Notes: generated by a model from the letters alone, not told the origin. Counted from the first letter of the stretch, positions 49,000-58,163 are shown. The stretch: 64,000 nucleotides of DNA from Rufibacter roseus (GCF_001647285.1 NZ_LRML01000002.1:372001-436000), one strand, 5' to 3'. Numbers and translations: made by a program.

Positions 49000-49433
49000 T
49001 ACAATACTCCCCTAGCCTCAGCCCTTTTATCTTACCCCTTGCAGTTAAACAATAACTTGCTTGCAATGATAAAATACAGGCTCAGCTGTAGAACAAGGCA
49101 AATTATTCCAAACCAAGTACTGCATTTTCAACCAACAATTATCTGAAGTATTCTATTGGGTTCTATCTAGTGTTACAACTTCAGTTTGATTATCAAGGGT
49201 TAAAAGAGGAAGTTGTTTTTGCTGTTTCGAGGTTAGAAAAAGCGACAACACCCATAAAGCAGTGGTACTTATAGGTTTAGCCTTAAACCTATCTCAAAGC
49301 CTACAAAACTTTATGCTACTCTGCTGGGGCAAAAATACTCACAATTCCTACACTCATCATATTGAATGCTTGTGTTTGACAAGCGCAAAGGGATACCCTA
49401 GTTCTGCGAGAGAATTGCTATTAATTTAAAACA

Positions 49434-49470
49434 AAACACGGGCAGAGGGAAAATACCCTGCCCGTGTTTT
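49434..49470 (-). terminator. Terminator after the T9SS cluster
   Basis: Stem CACGGGCAG/CTGCCCGTG flanked by A-rich and T-rich runs on either side, so usable from both strands. Confidence 0.75.
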
Positions 49471-49522
49471 TCATGTTTGTATAACAGACCTTTAAATTAT
49501 CAACTAAAGGATTTAATATACC

Positions 49523-50434
49523 CTATTTGTTCACTACCAATTTTGAGTGGAAACGGCCTTTGTTTGTCTGCACCTGCATGTAGTATAGCCCCTGCGCCAG
49601 ACCTGAAACATCTAGATTCTCCACCGATCCGTTCACGGCTGTCTTCTCCAGCACCTTCACCCCTGAAAGGTTCAGCAGCTGCACGCTCTCCACTCTAGAC
49701 TCACCACCCGTGTTAATGGCCACGCTGCCCACTGCTGGGTTAGGGTAAACGTTTATTTTACCGGCCGAAATATCAGGAGAAATACCAGCAACTGTGTTGC
49801 TGTAGCTGATTCTCATAGCTGATAAATAGTAGAATTTGCTGCCGTTGTTATTGTTTGGGCCTGGCTCTACTGCTATGATGATGGTGCCGTCCTCTTTTGG
49901 CTTGATGTTACTCACCCTGGCCATTCTGGACACGTTTCTGGTGGCGTTCAGTGTAGCTGTCTCCGTTGTGTGCCCCTCCACGGTATAGAGCGTCTCCCGG
50001 TTGTCGTTCACATCGGCGCGCGAAGCGAAAAACGCGAAGCTATAGGCTTTGGTCACGTCAAGGTTAGATAGAGTAACCGAGGCGAAGGGGAATTCCCCTC
50101 CGTTGAAGAGGCCAACGTTACCGTAGAAAGACTCTCTTGAGGCGCTGTAGGGAATACCAAGCGTATCGTCAGCGGTAACTCCGTTCAGGTTCCAGGAGTT
50201 AAAAGGGTCCGTTACGGTAATCGTTAATCCTGTGGGCTGACCTTCACTATTTAAAAGATCAGCAACAGAACCAGTTTTCGCGTTCGTTACATTGTTCCAA
50301 GGGGCAGCTGACATTTGATTATCAGGGCCAAAATCAATATTAATGATCGTTCTGTCTGATTGAGAAAAACCAGCAAAAGCCATAAGGTTTAGTCCAACGA
50401 ACAAAAGGCATGATTTTAGGTAATTGTGTTTCAT
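49523..50434 (-). CDS. T9SS-secreted protein, N-domain type A, no SGNH domain
   Basis: A protein of about 303 residues from the ATG at 50434 (the longer frame begins with GTG). A signal peptide (MKHNYLKSCLLFVGLNLMAF) is followed by a 190-residue beta-rich domain starting INIDFGPDNQ with NGVTADDTLGIPYSASRES, NLDVTKAYSFAFFASRADV and ETLYTVEG, and then a type A T9SS sorting tail (INVYPNPAVGSVAI ... GLAQGLYYMQVQTNKGRF). The N-domain is of the same subtype as the 54287 protein. It is exported across the outer membrane and probably attached to the surface or released. The domain looks like a glycan-binding sandwich, but I do not recognise its family. Confidence 0.8.
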   Translation of the reverse strand: MKHNYLKSCLLFVGLNLMAFAGFSQSDRTIINIDFGPDNQMSAAPWNNVTNAKTGSVADLLNSEGQPTGLTITVTDPFNSWNLNGVTADDTLGIPYSASRESFYGNVGLFNGGEFPFASVTLSNLDVTKAYSFAFFASRADVNDNRETLYTVEGHTTETATLNATRNVSRMARVSNIKPKEDGTIIIAVEPGPNNNNGSKFYYLSAMRISYSNTVAGISPDISAGKINVYPNPAVGSVAINTGGESRVESVQLLNLSGVKVLEKTAVNGSVENLDVSGLAQGLYYMQVQTNKGRFHSKLVVNK

Positions 50435-50569
50435 AAATTTAGGTTTAGAGTTTGAATTATTCTGTTTCAACACGCATAAAAAACTGCTTTTTCAAAAATT
50501 AGCAGCTGAGACTTTAGATATTGTGGTTAAGCATTTAATGATAACAGAGCTTAATTAGTTGAAGGAAGA

Positions 50570-50619
50570 CTTATGGAGGGTAAAAGCTGCGTTTATCGGC
50601 AGCTTCTACCCTCCATAAG
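50570..50619 (-). terminator. Terminator after the 50622 gene
   Basis: A 21-bp stem with one mismatch: CTTATGGAGGGTA-A-AAGCTGC against GCAGCTT-C-TACCCTCCATAAG, loop GTTTATCG. Directly beyond the stop codon. Confidence 0.75.
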
Positions 50620-50621
50620 AC

Positions 50622-51539
50622 TTATTTATTTACTACCAGCTTAGAGTGGAAGCGCCCCTTGTTGGTCTGCACCTGCATGTAGTACAGACCCTGCGCCAGA
50701 CCTGAAACATCTAGGCTCTCTATTGATCCGTTCACGGCAGACTTCTCCAGCACCTTCACCCCTGAAAGGCTCAGCAGCTGCACGCTCTCCACCCTTGACT
50801 CACTGCCCGTGCTGATGGAAACGGTGCCCACCGCCGGGTTAGGGTACACGTTGATTCTTCCCGCCGAAATGTCAGGAGAAATACCCGCAACAGTATTGCT
50901 GTAGCTGATCTTCATGGCTGATATGTGATAGAAACCAGTGCCATTTACATTGTTAGGGCCTGCCTCTATAACCACGGTGATGGTGCCATCCTCCTTGGGC
51001 ATAACGTTGCTAACCCGCACCATCTTTGATGTGTTGGAAGAGACGTTCAGACCTACTGGGTCTGGATTCGTCAGGCCCTCCACAGTGTAGAGAGTTTCAC
51101 GGTTCTCACTCACAGAAGCCCTGTTGCCGAAGAAAGCGAAGCTGTAGGCCTTGGTTACATCCAAATTTGAGATTGTTAGCACGACAGTAGGAATGGTTTT
51201 TCCCCCAAATGCATTCGTGTTTCCGTAGAAGTTATCCGTTGCCGCCATAGGGTGTATACCCAAGGTATCATCCGCCGTAGCCGTAACATTGTTCATGGCA
51301 TTAAAGGGTGACGTGATGGCAATGGAGATACCTGTTTGAACTCCCTGATCATTTGTCAGATTGGCTACAGCCCCCGCTGTGGGGTCAGTAATGTTGTTCC
51401 ATTCTGGCTCAGGTGATTTTTGGGAAGCAGAACCAAAATCTATGTTAATTGTAGACCTGCTAGACTGTGAATATCCGTTGAACCCAATAAAGCTTATTGC
51501 CAGGGCTAGGACAAAGGGTAAATAGTAGTTTTTTTTCAT
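50622..51539 (-). CDS. T9SS-secreted protein, N-domain type B, no SGNH domain
   Basis: 305 residues: signal peptide, an INIDFGSASQ-type N-domain of subtype B (NNVTATADDTLGIHPMAATD, NLDVTKAYSFAFFGNRASV, ETLYTVEGLTNPDPV), and a T9SS type A tail nearly identical to that of the 49523 protein. The N-domain is closest to that of the 52370 protein. An operator-like site lies 179 bp upstream of the start and another at 548 bp, the best sign that this cluster is co-regulated with the glycan genes. Function unknown; secreted, perhaps sugar-binding. Confidence 0.8.
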   Translation of the reverse strand: MKKNYYLPFVLALAISFIGFNGYSQSSRSTINIDFGSASQKSPEPEWNNITDPTAGAVANLTNDQGVQTGISIAITSPFNAMNNVTATADDTLGIHPMAATDNFYGNTNAFGGKTIPTVVLTISNLDVTKAYSFAFFGNRASVSENRETLYTVEGLTNPDPVGLNVSSNTSKMVRVSNVMPKEDGTITVVIEAGPNNVNGTGFYHISAMKISYSNTVAGISPDISAGRINVYPNPAVGTVSISTGSESRVESVQLLSLSGVKVLEKSAVNGSIESLDVSGLAQGLYYMQVQTNKGRFHSKLVVNK

Positions 51540-51717
51540 ATGACAAGCAAAATTAGTTTGTTAAAAATTATAATTATTCCCTTCATAAAAACTCCCATTC
51601 AGAAAATATTGAATGGTTAACAGAGCCACCATCTTCTACTGTCCCTACTAATCCTCCTATTTTATCACCACTCTTAAAACCAACATAATTCTTAAGCTTA
51701 ATTCTAATTTTTATTGC

Positions 51718-51730
51718 GTTAACGAGCACA
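51718..51730. promoter_or_regulatory. Operator-like site upstream of the 50622 gene
   Basis: GTTAACGAGCACA, the reverse complement of the TGTGCTCGnTAAC sites upstream of susC. Single. Confidence 0.6.
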
Positions 51731-52086
51731 CAGTTATTTAAAAATATTTTATGAAAATGTTACTAGAAACACTCTGGCTCCTTGCAACTATATTTCTTAA
51801 CATTTTTAATAAAGCTCTCCATCTAGGTTTAAGTTATAAGCATCTTATATTTTTCTAATTCAGTATCAAAAATAAGATAACTGTTCCTTCTATTTCAGTG
51901 CAGATAGACAAGTGCTACTAATTAAACTACAAGTAGTAGAGTCACTAATTTAGAGCAAAAGCTAAATAAGCTTTCTTGTCTTTTATCATTGAGTCTTCCT
52001 GCGCTATCTTTTCTCTGAATATTTCGGATAAATTAAGTCTGCTAAACAGATTTCGAGGTTGTTAATAAATTAAAAATTTGTTTTGC

Positions 52087-52099
52087 GTTAACGAACACA
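52087..52099. promoter_or_regulatory. Operator-like site, distal, upstream of the 50622 gene
   Basis: GTTAACGAACACA, one base different from the 51718 site and 369 bp from it. Confidence 0.55.
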
Positions 52100-52246
52100 T
52101 GACCGAAGTTATAATATTTTCCCATTAAAGAAAATATTTATATCACATTTTTTTAATCTTTTATAAAACCGCTTCTGCTGCACCTTTTTTAAAGTTATAA
52201 AAACAATTTAAGTTAATCTGCTTATCTAACTGCTTGCTAAAATAAT

Positions 52247-52280
52247 AACTCCACCCGCCAATTTTATAGCAGGTGGAGTT
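52247..52280 (-). terminator. Terminator after the 52370 gene
   Basis: Stem AACTCCACC-C-GC against GC-A-GGTGGAGTT with a ten-base AT-rich loop. Confidence 0.7.
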
Positions 52281-52369
52281 AATGCAGCAATTCCTTATGA
52301 AGGATTCAGGCTTAGACTGAACCTAAAACTTTACTGACAAGGTAAATCTCTACAGGCAAACACAAACAG

Positions 52370-54160
52370 CTATTGCACTACAAGTTTTGAGCTCAGTAAA
52401 CCCTTGTTGGTGTAGACATGCAGGATGTATAGACCTTTCGGCAAAGCGCCTACCTCCAAAACTGAGACTTTCTGCTGCTCCAGCACTTTCATTCCGGAAA
52501 GGTTCACCAGCTGCACCTTCTCCACCACGTAACCCTCGCCGGCGCTTATGTGCACCCTTCCGCTCGCGGGGTTCGGGAAAACGTTCACCTTGCCCCAGAT
52601 CTCCTGCTTCACTCCAAGGGGACCATCCTCCAGGTAGCCGCTGATGTTCTCCCCTATGATCCTCTCCAGCATGATCCTGTGGGCCGCATCGTTCATATGC
52701 ACGCCGTCGCCGCTGTCATACTCGGGCTTCATGGTGTTGTTAGCCGTGTTGAAGCCCGTCCAGAAGTCTACGGTGAAGTCCTCGCCGAACTTGGAGTAGG
52801 TAGCGTCAATCATGCCCAGCTGAATCTGCACCTTGTCCTGGGAGAAGTTGCGCGGCTGCGGCGTGGTCACCCAAAGAGGCACGTTCGCCTGGGCCGCCCG
52901 GGCTGCAATGATGTCATAATTTGCCATCTGGTCCTGCACAGAACGGCCCATTGCCGCATCGTTGGAAGGCATATTGATAATAATGGCGTCTGGGTTATAA
53001 CTCAGTGCCTTTGTAATGTTATTGTCTGGATTATTGGCGGGTAATATACTGGCTGTATTATAACCTCCCACTGCTAAATTAATAACAGTAAAGTCGCTTC
53101 GCTTGTTAGCCAAATAGTTTCTGTACCGCCATACCCACGCACTATCTTTAACTGAGGGCCCTCCTCCATTTGCGGTAGATGAGCCAAGTACTACAATAGT
53201 ATACTGCTTTCCGTTACTTTGGAATATAGTGAAAGGCTGATCACTCTCATCCTTGATGGTCGGGTCTTCACTATCAGATATTCTCACCAGGGCTCTTTCA
53301 GTGATGTCACTAGGCACCATCCACTTGTAAGTCCCAACCATGGCCGGAACAGATTTTGCAATTGATTGCCAGTTCGCGCCATTATCTGTGGAATAATCAA
53401 TATTCACCGAGGCTACATCATTTCTTTCCCAGGCTATAGAAATTTCCCTTCCGGCTTTTATCTCTTCTGCACCATTCGGATATTTTACTGTAACAGCTTT
53501 AGGACCACGATCAACTGTGTTGACGTAACTGATCTTCATAGCTGATATATGATAAAAACCAGTACTGTTTCTGTTGTTTGGTCCTTTCTCTACTACCACA
53601 GTGATAGTGCCATCTTCCTTGGGCATCACGTTGCTCACCCGCACCATCTTTGATGTGTTGGAAGAGACGTTCAAAGCCACTGGGTCTGGGTTTGTAAGGC
53701 CTTCCACGGTATAGAGTGTCTCGCGGTTCTCACTCACAGAGGCTCTGTTACCGAAGAAAGCGAAGCTATAGGCCTTTGTCACGTCAAGGTTTGAAATGGT
53801 CAAAACGGCCATCGGAACAGTCTTCCCTCCAAAGGAACTCGTGTTTCCGTAGAAGTTATCCGTTGCCGCCATAGGGTGAATACCTAAGGTGTCGTCAGCT
53901 GTGGCGGTGACGTTATTCATCGCGTTGAAAGGCGACGTAATGGCAATGGAAATGCCGGTTAAATAACCCTGATCTGTTGTGAGATTGGCTACTGCACCAG
54001 CGTTGGGGTCAGAAATATTATTCCATGGTGCTGGAGATCTTTGGCTTCCACTGCCAAAATCTATGTTAATGGTCTCTCTACTGTTCTGAGCATATCCGTT
54101 AATGAACGTAATATTGAAAAGCAGTAGTAATAAGATAAGGAAAGGATAATTCTTTCTCAT
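52370..54160 (-). CDS. T9SS-secreted SGNH hydrolase with N-domain type B
   Basis: 596 residues. Signal peptide; N-domain of subtype B (about 30-215); an Ig/SprB-like linker domain (about 220-310; EIKAGREISIAWERNDVASV); an SGNH hydrolase (about 315-510) with block I VVLGSSTANGGGP, block II VGGYNTASI, block III MPSNDAAMG and block V SGDGVHMNDAAH; then a T9SS type A tail (WGKVNVFPNPASGRVHI). SGNH enzymes of this kind usually deacetylate or de-esterify glycans. Its last 130 codons are almost identical in DNA to those of the 54287 gene, while the N-domain is instead closest to the 50622 protein. Confidence 0.82.
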   Translation of the reverse strand: MRKNYPFLILLLLLFNITFINGYAQNSRETINIDFGSGSQRSPAPWNNISDPNAGAVANLTTDQGYLTGISIAITSPFNAMNNVTATADDTLGIHPMAATDNFYGNTSSFGGKTVPMAVLTISNLDVTKAYSFAFFGNRASVSENRETLYTVEGLTNPDPVALNVSSNTSKMVRVSNVMPKEDGTITVVVEKGPNNRNSTGFYHISAMKISYVNTVDRGPKAVTVKYPNGAEEIKAGREISIAWERNDVASVNIDYSTDNGANWQSIAKSVPAMVGTYKWMVPSDITERALVRISDSEDPTIKDESDQPFTIFQSNGKQYTIVVLGSSTANGGGPSVKDSAWVWRYRNYLANKRSDFTVINLAVGGYNTASILPANNPDNNITKALSYNPDAIIINMPSNDAAMGRSVQDQMANYDIIAARAAQANVPLWVTTPQPRNFSQDKVQIQLGMIDATYSKFGEDFTVDFWTGFNTANNTMKPEYDSGDGVHMNDAAHRIMLERIIGENISGYLEDGPLGVKQEIWGKVNVFPNPASGRVHISAGEGYVVEKVQLVNLSGMKVLEQQKVSVLEVGALPKGLYILHVYTNKGLLSSKLVVQ

Positions 54161-54210
54161 ATGAGTAGACGCTTAATTTTTTTACAAACAGGAATATCAG
54201 CAGTTCCCGC

Positions 54211-54239
54211 TCTGCCAGCTTAAGCTCAAAGCTTGCAGA
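54211..54239 (-). terminator. Weak hairpin between the two SGNH genes
   Basis: TCTGCCAGCTT against AAGCTTGCAGA, with one mismatch. In the 126-bp gap downstream of the 54287 gene; may reduce read-through. Confidence 0.45.
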
Positions 54240-54286
54240 AACCATATTTCTACAAGTTTTGAGTTTAGAAGGTGATGCTGTATTAT

Positions 54287-56071
54287 CTATTTAACTATTA
54301 ATTTAGAATGTAGAAGCCCCTTATTGGTGTAGACGTGCAGGATGTATAGACCTTTCGGCAAAGCATCTACCTCTACCACAGAAACTTTCTCCCTCTCCAG
54401 CACTTTCTTTCCGGAAAGATCCACCAGCTGCACCTTCTCCACCACGTAACCGTCGCCGGTGCTTATGTGCACCCTTCCGCTCGCGGGGTTCGGGAAAACG
54501 TTCACCTTGCCCCAGATCTCCTGCTTCACTCCAAGGGGACCATCCTCCAGGTAGCCGCTGATGTTCTCCCCTATGATCCTCTCCAGCATGATCCTGTGGG
54601 CCGCATCGTTCATATGCACGCCGTCGCCGCTGTCATACTCGGGCTTCATGGTGTTGTTAGCCGTGTTGAAGCCGGTCCAGAAGTCTACGGTGAAGTCCTC
54701 GCCGAACCTGGCGTAGGTAGCGTCAATCATGCCCAGCTGAATCTGCACCTTGTCCTGCGTGAAGTTGCGCGGCTGCGGTGTGGTTACCCAAAGAGGCACG
54801 TTCGCCTGGGCCGCCCTGGAGGCAATAACCTCATAGTTAGCCATCTGAGCATCAACTGATCTTCCACCTGCCGCATCATTAGAAGGCAAATTGATGATAA
54901 TGGCATCCGGATTTAAACTCAGTGCCTTTGTGATGTTGTTTTCGGGGTTATTTTCTGGTAGAATGCTAGCTGTATTATAGCCACCCACTGCCAGGTTAGT
55001 GACAGTAAAATTACTGCGCTTGTGGTCTAAGTAGTTTCTGTATTTCCATACCCAAGCACTGTCCCTCCTGGTAGGACCCGCTCCCGCTGCTGTAGACGAT
55101 CCTAAAACCACTATGGTAAATGATTTGCCATTTGTGCCCTGGAAAATGGTGAAAGGCTGATCACTCACATCAAATACTGCAGGGTCAGCGCTGTCAACAA
55201 CCCGCACCAGAGCATTCTCAGTTGATACAGCAGGCACTGTCCATTTATACAGTCTGTTTGAAGCCGGAATGTTTGATGCAATAGGCAGCCAATTCGCTCC
55301 ATTATCTACTGAATAATCTAAATTTACAGTGGCAACTCCACTTCTGTCCCAGGCAATTGTGGCATCTTTACCTGCTTTGAATTCTTGTGTGCCGATTGGC
55401 GAAATAAGTGAAAGAGATTTTGGCCCCCGCTCAGCCATATAGCTGATCCTAAGTGCGGAAATATAAAAGAATCCGCTGCTGTTGTTATTATTAGGGCCTG
55501 GCTCCACCACTATAATGATGGTGCCGTCCTCTTTTGGCTTGATATTACTCACCCTGGCCATTTTGGAAACGTTTCTGGTGGCGTTCAGCGTCGCTGACCC
55601 CGACGTCAGTCCTTCCACCGTGTAGAGCGTCTCTCTGTTGTCGTTTACATCTGCACGGGCAGCGAAAAACGCGAAGCTATAAGCCTTCGTCACATCCAAG
55701 TTAGACAGGGTAAGTGAGGAGAAGGGAATTGTCGCATTATTGAAATAGACGGTATTTCCGTAGAAAGACTCTCTTGAGGCACTGTAAGGGATTCCTAGCG
55801 TATCATCGGCTGTCACTCCGTTCAGGTTCCAGGAGTTGAAAGGATCCGTTATGGCAATGGAAATGCCCGTGTTCGTGCCATAGTCGCTTATTAAATCAGA
55901 AACAGAGCCTGTTTTAGCGTTTGTTATGTTATTCCATGGGCTGGCTGACTTTTGATTATCTGGGCCGAAATCAATATTTATTATTTCCTTACTTTCTTGA
56001 GCAAACCCATTGGTTGAGAATAGTCCAACTGAAAAGAGCAGAAAAAGGATAAACAGGTAATTATTCCTCAT
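54287..56071 (-). CDS. T9SS-secreted SGNH hydrolase with N-domain type A
   Basis: 594 residues. Signal peptide to about FAQ (25); N-domain of subtype A (about 30-212; NGVTADDTLGIPYSASRES); linker Ig-like domain (about 215-310); SGNH hydrolase with S326 in VVLGSSTAAGAGP, VGGYNTASI, N398 in LPSNDAAGG and D483/H486 in SGDGVHMND; T9SS type A tail (VNVFPNPASGRVHI ... YILHVYTNKG). Probable surface-released carbohydrate esterase. First gene of the leftward T9SS cluster, with two operator-like sites about 190-225 bp upstream. Confidence 0.82.
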   Translation of the reverse strand: MRNNYLFILFLLFSVGLFSTNGFAQESKEIINIDFGPDNQKSASPWNNITNAKTGSVSDLISDYGTNTGISIAITDPFNSWNLNGVTADDTLGIPYSASRESFYGNTVYFNNATIPFSSLTLSNLDVTKAYSFAFFAARADVNDNRETLYTVEGLTSGSATLNATRNVSKMARVSNIKPKEDGTIIIVVEPGPNNNNSSGFFYISALRISYMAERGPKSLSLISPIGTQEFKAGKDATIAWDRSGVATVNLDYSVDNGANWLPIASNIPASNRLYKWTVPAVSTENALVRVVDSADPAVFDVSDQPFTIFQGTNGKSFTIVVLGSSTAAGAGPTRRDSAWVWKYRNYLDHKRSNFTVTNLAVGGYNTASILPENNPENNITKALSLNPDAIIINLPSNDAAGGRSVDAQMANYEVIASRAAQANVPLWVTTPQPRNFTQDKVQIQLGMIDATYARFGEDFTVDFWTGFNTANNTMKPEYDSGDGVHMNDAAHRIMLERIIGENISGYLEDGPLGVKQEIWGKVNVFPNPASGRVHISTGDGYVVEKVQLVDLSGKKVLEREKVSVVEVDALPKGLYILHVYTNKGLLHSKLIVK

Positions 56072-56261
56072 AACTAAATATTAAGTGGTTGATCAAAATC
56101 TAGAAGTAAACTTTTGCAGTCGTTTGAACTCATTTGGGGAGCTAATCAATCTCTGTTGTAGTGGTTGAGCTGTAGAATTTCTTAGGAAAATCACTTTAAA
56201 AGCAATTTGTTTGTTCAACAGCCTCCTCTATTCCTATTTACAAATTGATAAATCCGTTAGC

Positions 56262-56295
56262 GTTCACGAGCACAATAGTTGCGGTATCGAGCACA
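56262..56295. promoter_or_regulatory. Two operator-like sites upstream of the 54287 gene
   Basis: GTTCACGAGCACA (56262-56274) and GGTATCGAGCACA (56283-56295), same orientation, centres 21 bp apart (two helical turns rather than the three seen elsewhere). Confidence 0.6.
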
Positions 56296-56447
56296 ATGTA
56301 GGAAAAAATTATGCATTTGCAAATTTTGCCTCACTATATCTTCTTTGAATCTTGTTAAAACAGCTTTGGGTTGTAAACTTATGCACCGCAATGTTCGGGA
56401 AGAAGCTTCAGTACAGGAATTCTGTTTTACTTGTACAGTCAACATAA

Positions 56448-56500
56448 AAAAGCACCTGCTAGTCTGTAGCTTGAAAAGCTACAGACTAGCAGGTGCTTTT
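56448..56500 (-). terminator. 25-bp perfect hairpin, probable terminator of the DUF5777 set
   Basis: The left arm 56448-56472 (AAAAGCACCTGCTAGTCTGT plus AGCTT) is exactly complementary to 56476-56500 with a three-base GAA loop. A- and T-rich flanks allow termination on either strand. Confidence 0.75.
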
Positions 56501-56687
56501 GAAAAAAAAAGATCTAATTGGTTGGCAACTGCTAACCCAGAGCTCTGCACATAACTTCCCTGCCTTTCATCTCCAACATACTGTGCCGACCCAGTTACCG
56601 GGGTATATATTCATGAACAAGCCGTTGAGCATTAAGGTTAAAATCATATGATGCATTTGCTTCTTATGCCAGAAATACGTCTACTCT

Positions 56688-57581
56688 TTACCACTCCTCC
56701 CTCTTGTTCTTCAACTGGAAGACCCTAGATACATTAAACCCGAAATAAATGTCTCCTCTGGACCATTTGCCTCCGTTCTGCGGAATGAAGAATTTCTCTA
56801 CCATGCCCTGAGAATTTGTACACATAAGCTGAAAAACATGGCCGCCGGTTTCAATATCAAAACCCAAAGACAAGCTGTTGTGAAATTGCTCTGACTTTGT
56901 GTTCGGCAACAGGTAAAAATATTCGACATTGACAGAAGTACGCTTCGTCAGCTTAAATCGTCCACCTGCACCGGCAGCCCATATGTTGTTTTCACCTGTA
57001 GGTGTTTCTACCAAATTACGGTGTAGTAATGTAGGAGCCAGTTGCAAGGATAATCTTTCAGAAAATTTTCGAGCAATGAGAAATTGATACGTGTAGGTAA
57101 GCCTATGGGCGGGCTTGTAGTTATTCTCCGGAACAAACCATTCTTGTGTTTTAACCCCTATAGTAGTAAGAGCGGTAATAGAAAAGGGCATGCCCATTGT
57201 CTGTTGCTGCAAAACCCGGTACTTCAGAAATCCATCGTACGTTTTTTCCAGAGAGCTTCGGCCAATACCAAAAGTAAAATCATCAGAAATACCGTATTCA
57301 AGACCCAACCGAATGGTTGCCTGATCAAGGCCAAAGAAATGATATGCCCCGCTGTTTAAGGTACCAAACCGGTGCGAAATCAGAAACAGCAACTCTCCTG
57401 CTCCGTTTGTTTCTACTGTATGGCCATTTATAAGCCTGGTAGCCTTAAACGTAGCTGACACCTTTTGCGACCCGGTACTATCTTGAGCAGCCGCCAGCTC
57501 CATGAGGTCTGGTTGAGAGAAGGCAATTGTGCCCTTCATACACAGAAAGAGCAGAATTAAGATTATCCGAGTGTTACTCAT
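56688..57581 (-). CDS. DUF5777 family outer-membrane beta-barrel protein
   Basis: 297 residues with a signal peptide (ILILLFLCMKGTIAFSQ). The family signature VSATFKATRLINGHTVETNGAGELLFLISHRFGTLNSG (positions about 41-80, shown in part as RLINGHTVE and FLISHRFG) is followed by alternating beta strands such as ATIRLGLEYGISDDFTFGIG. Likely a small outer-membrane barrel; the role is unknown. The ATG overlaps the YceI stop by four bases (ATGA), so the two are translationally coupled. Confidence 0.85.
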   Translation of the reverse strand: MSNTRIILILLFLCMKGTIAFSQPDLMELAAAQDSTGSQKVSATFKATRLINGHTVETNGAGELLFLISHRFGTLNSGAYHFFGLDQATIRLGLEYGISDDFTFGIGRSSLEKTYDGFLKYRVLQQQTMGMPFSITALTTIGVKTQEWFVPENNYKPAHRLTYTYQFLIARKFSERLSLQLAPTLLHRNLVETPTGENNIWAAGAGGRFKLTKRTSVNVEYFYLLPNTKSEQFHNSLSLGFDIETGGHVFQLMCTNSQGMVEKFFIPQNGGKWSRGDIYFGFNVSRVFQLKNKREEW

Positions 57582-58147
57582 AAAGTGTTATTCCCGGTGT
57601 AAGGCTGGTACAACATATTCACTGTAATGTCTATTCTTTTGGCTATGTGATCCCTGACCAAAAATGGAATTTCTATGTCGAATTCCTGCGGAGTAATTGA
57701 AAAGGAGGCATTACCAAACAACTGTTTCCCTTTTACTTCAAGAGTAGCCTCTGTTTTCAAAGCCCGCTCTACCCCATGTATGGTCAGCAGCCCTTCCACT
57801 ATAACTTTATACTTGCGGTCTTGCCCCAGATCTATGTTCGGCATATTCAAAACTTTGCCTTTGAAGGAGGCTTTCGGATACTTGTGGGACTCTACATAGT
57901 TCTCATTGAAGTGTTCTTGCATGAGTGATTTTTTAAATTTGAAACCAGTCATGGGCACAGAAAACACTAATTGGGCATTAGACAGATCAATAAAAGATAC
58001 TACCTGCCTATTGTGTGCTTCTATGTCTTCTAAAGGTGCTTTAGAAAAAAAATAGATATGGCCAGTTTTAGTAAAGTATCGGGTTTGACCTTTTACTGAT
58101 ACCAATGCGCCAAAAATAAGGCTAATCAAAAGCAACAATTTTAGCAT
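57578..58147 (-). CDS. YceI family periplasmic protein
   Basis: 189 residues with a signal peptide ending at SVKGQ. YceI lipocalin-like fold: GHIYFFSKAPLEDIEAHNRQ, FSVPMTGFKFKKSLMQEHFNENYVESHKYPKASFKG (in parts) and LTIHGVERALKTEATLEVKG. Members bind isoprenoid-type lipids such as polyisoprenoid quinone precursors in the periplasm. In Bacteroidota they commonly travel with DUF5777 barrels and small cytochromes, as here, hinting at a redox or stress role. Confidence 0.88.
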   Translation of the reverse strand: MLKLLLLISLIFGALVSVKGQTRYFTKTGHIYFFSKAPLEDIEAHNRQVVSFIDLSNAQLVFSVPMTGFKFKKSLMQEHFNENYVESHKYPKASFKGKVLNMPNIDLGQDRKYKVIVEGLLTIHGVERALKTEATLEVKGKQLFGNASFSITPQEFDIEIPFLVRDHIAKRIDITVNMLYQPYTGNNTL

Positions 58148-58163
58148 AAGCAGTAACCTAAGG

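Larger units (their letters stand above)
48717..49522. other. Intergenic region between convergent GH88 and T9SS cluster
   Basis: 806 bp with no gene. Holds the GH88 terminator (48743-48790), dispersed palindrome copy 10 (48946-48999) and the terminator of the 49523 gene (49434-49470). No operator-like site, as expected between convergent genes. Confidence 0.65.
51540..52369. other. AT-rich intergenic region upstream of the 50622 gene
   Basis: 830 bp, no gene. Two operator-like sites (51718-51730 and 52087-52099), each starting GCGTTAACGA and followed about 10-15 bp later by GTTAT then AATATTTT, so both occur in a similar wider context. A terminator (52247-52280) belongs to the 52370 gene. 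Confidence 0.6.
56072..56687. other. Intergenic region upstream of the T9SS cluster
   Basis: 616 bp. Two operator-like sites (56262-56295), a very strong hairpin (56448-56500), and about 190 bp of untranslated sequence before the DUF5777 stop. Frames found here run through the hairpin and look non-coding. Confidence 0.6.

Noticed and set aside
52550-53044. Long antisense frames in the two SGNH genes that share nearly the same protein sequence
   Set aside because: The shared sequence only mirrors the conserved GC-rich coding block on the other strand.
56279-56554. A 91-residue frame on the plus strand
   Set aside because: It runs through both arms of the 25-bp hairpin and an operator-like site.
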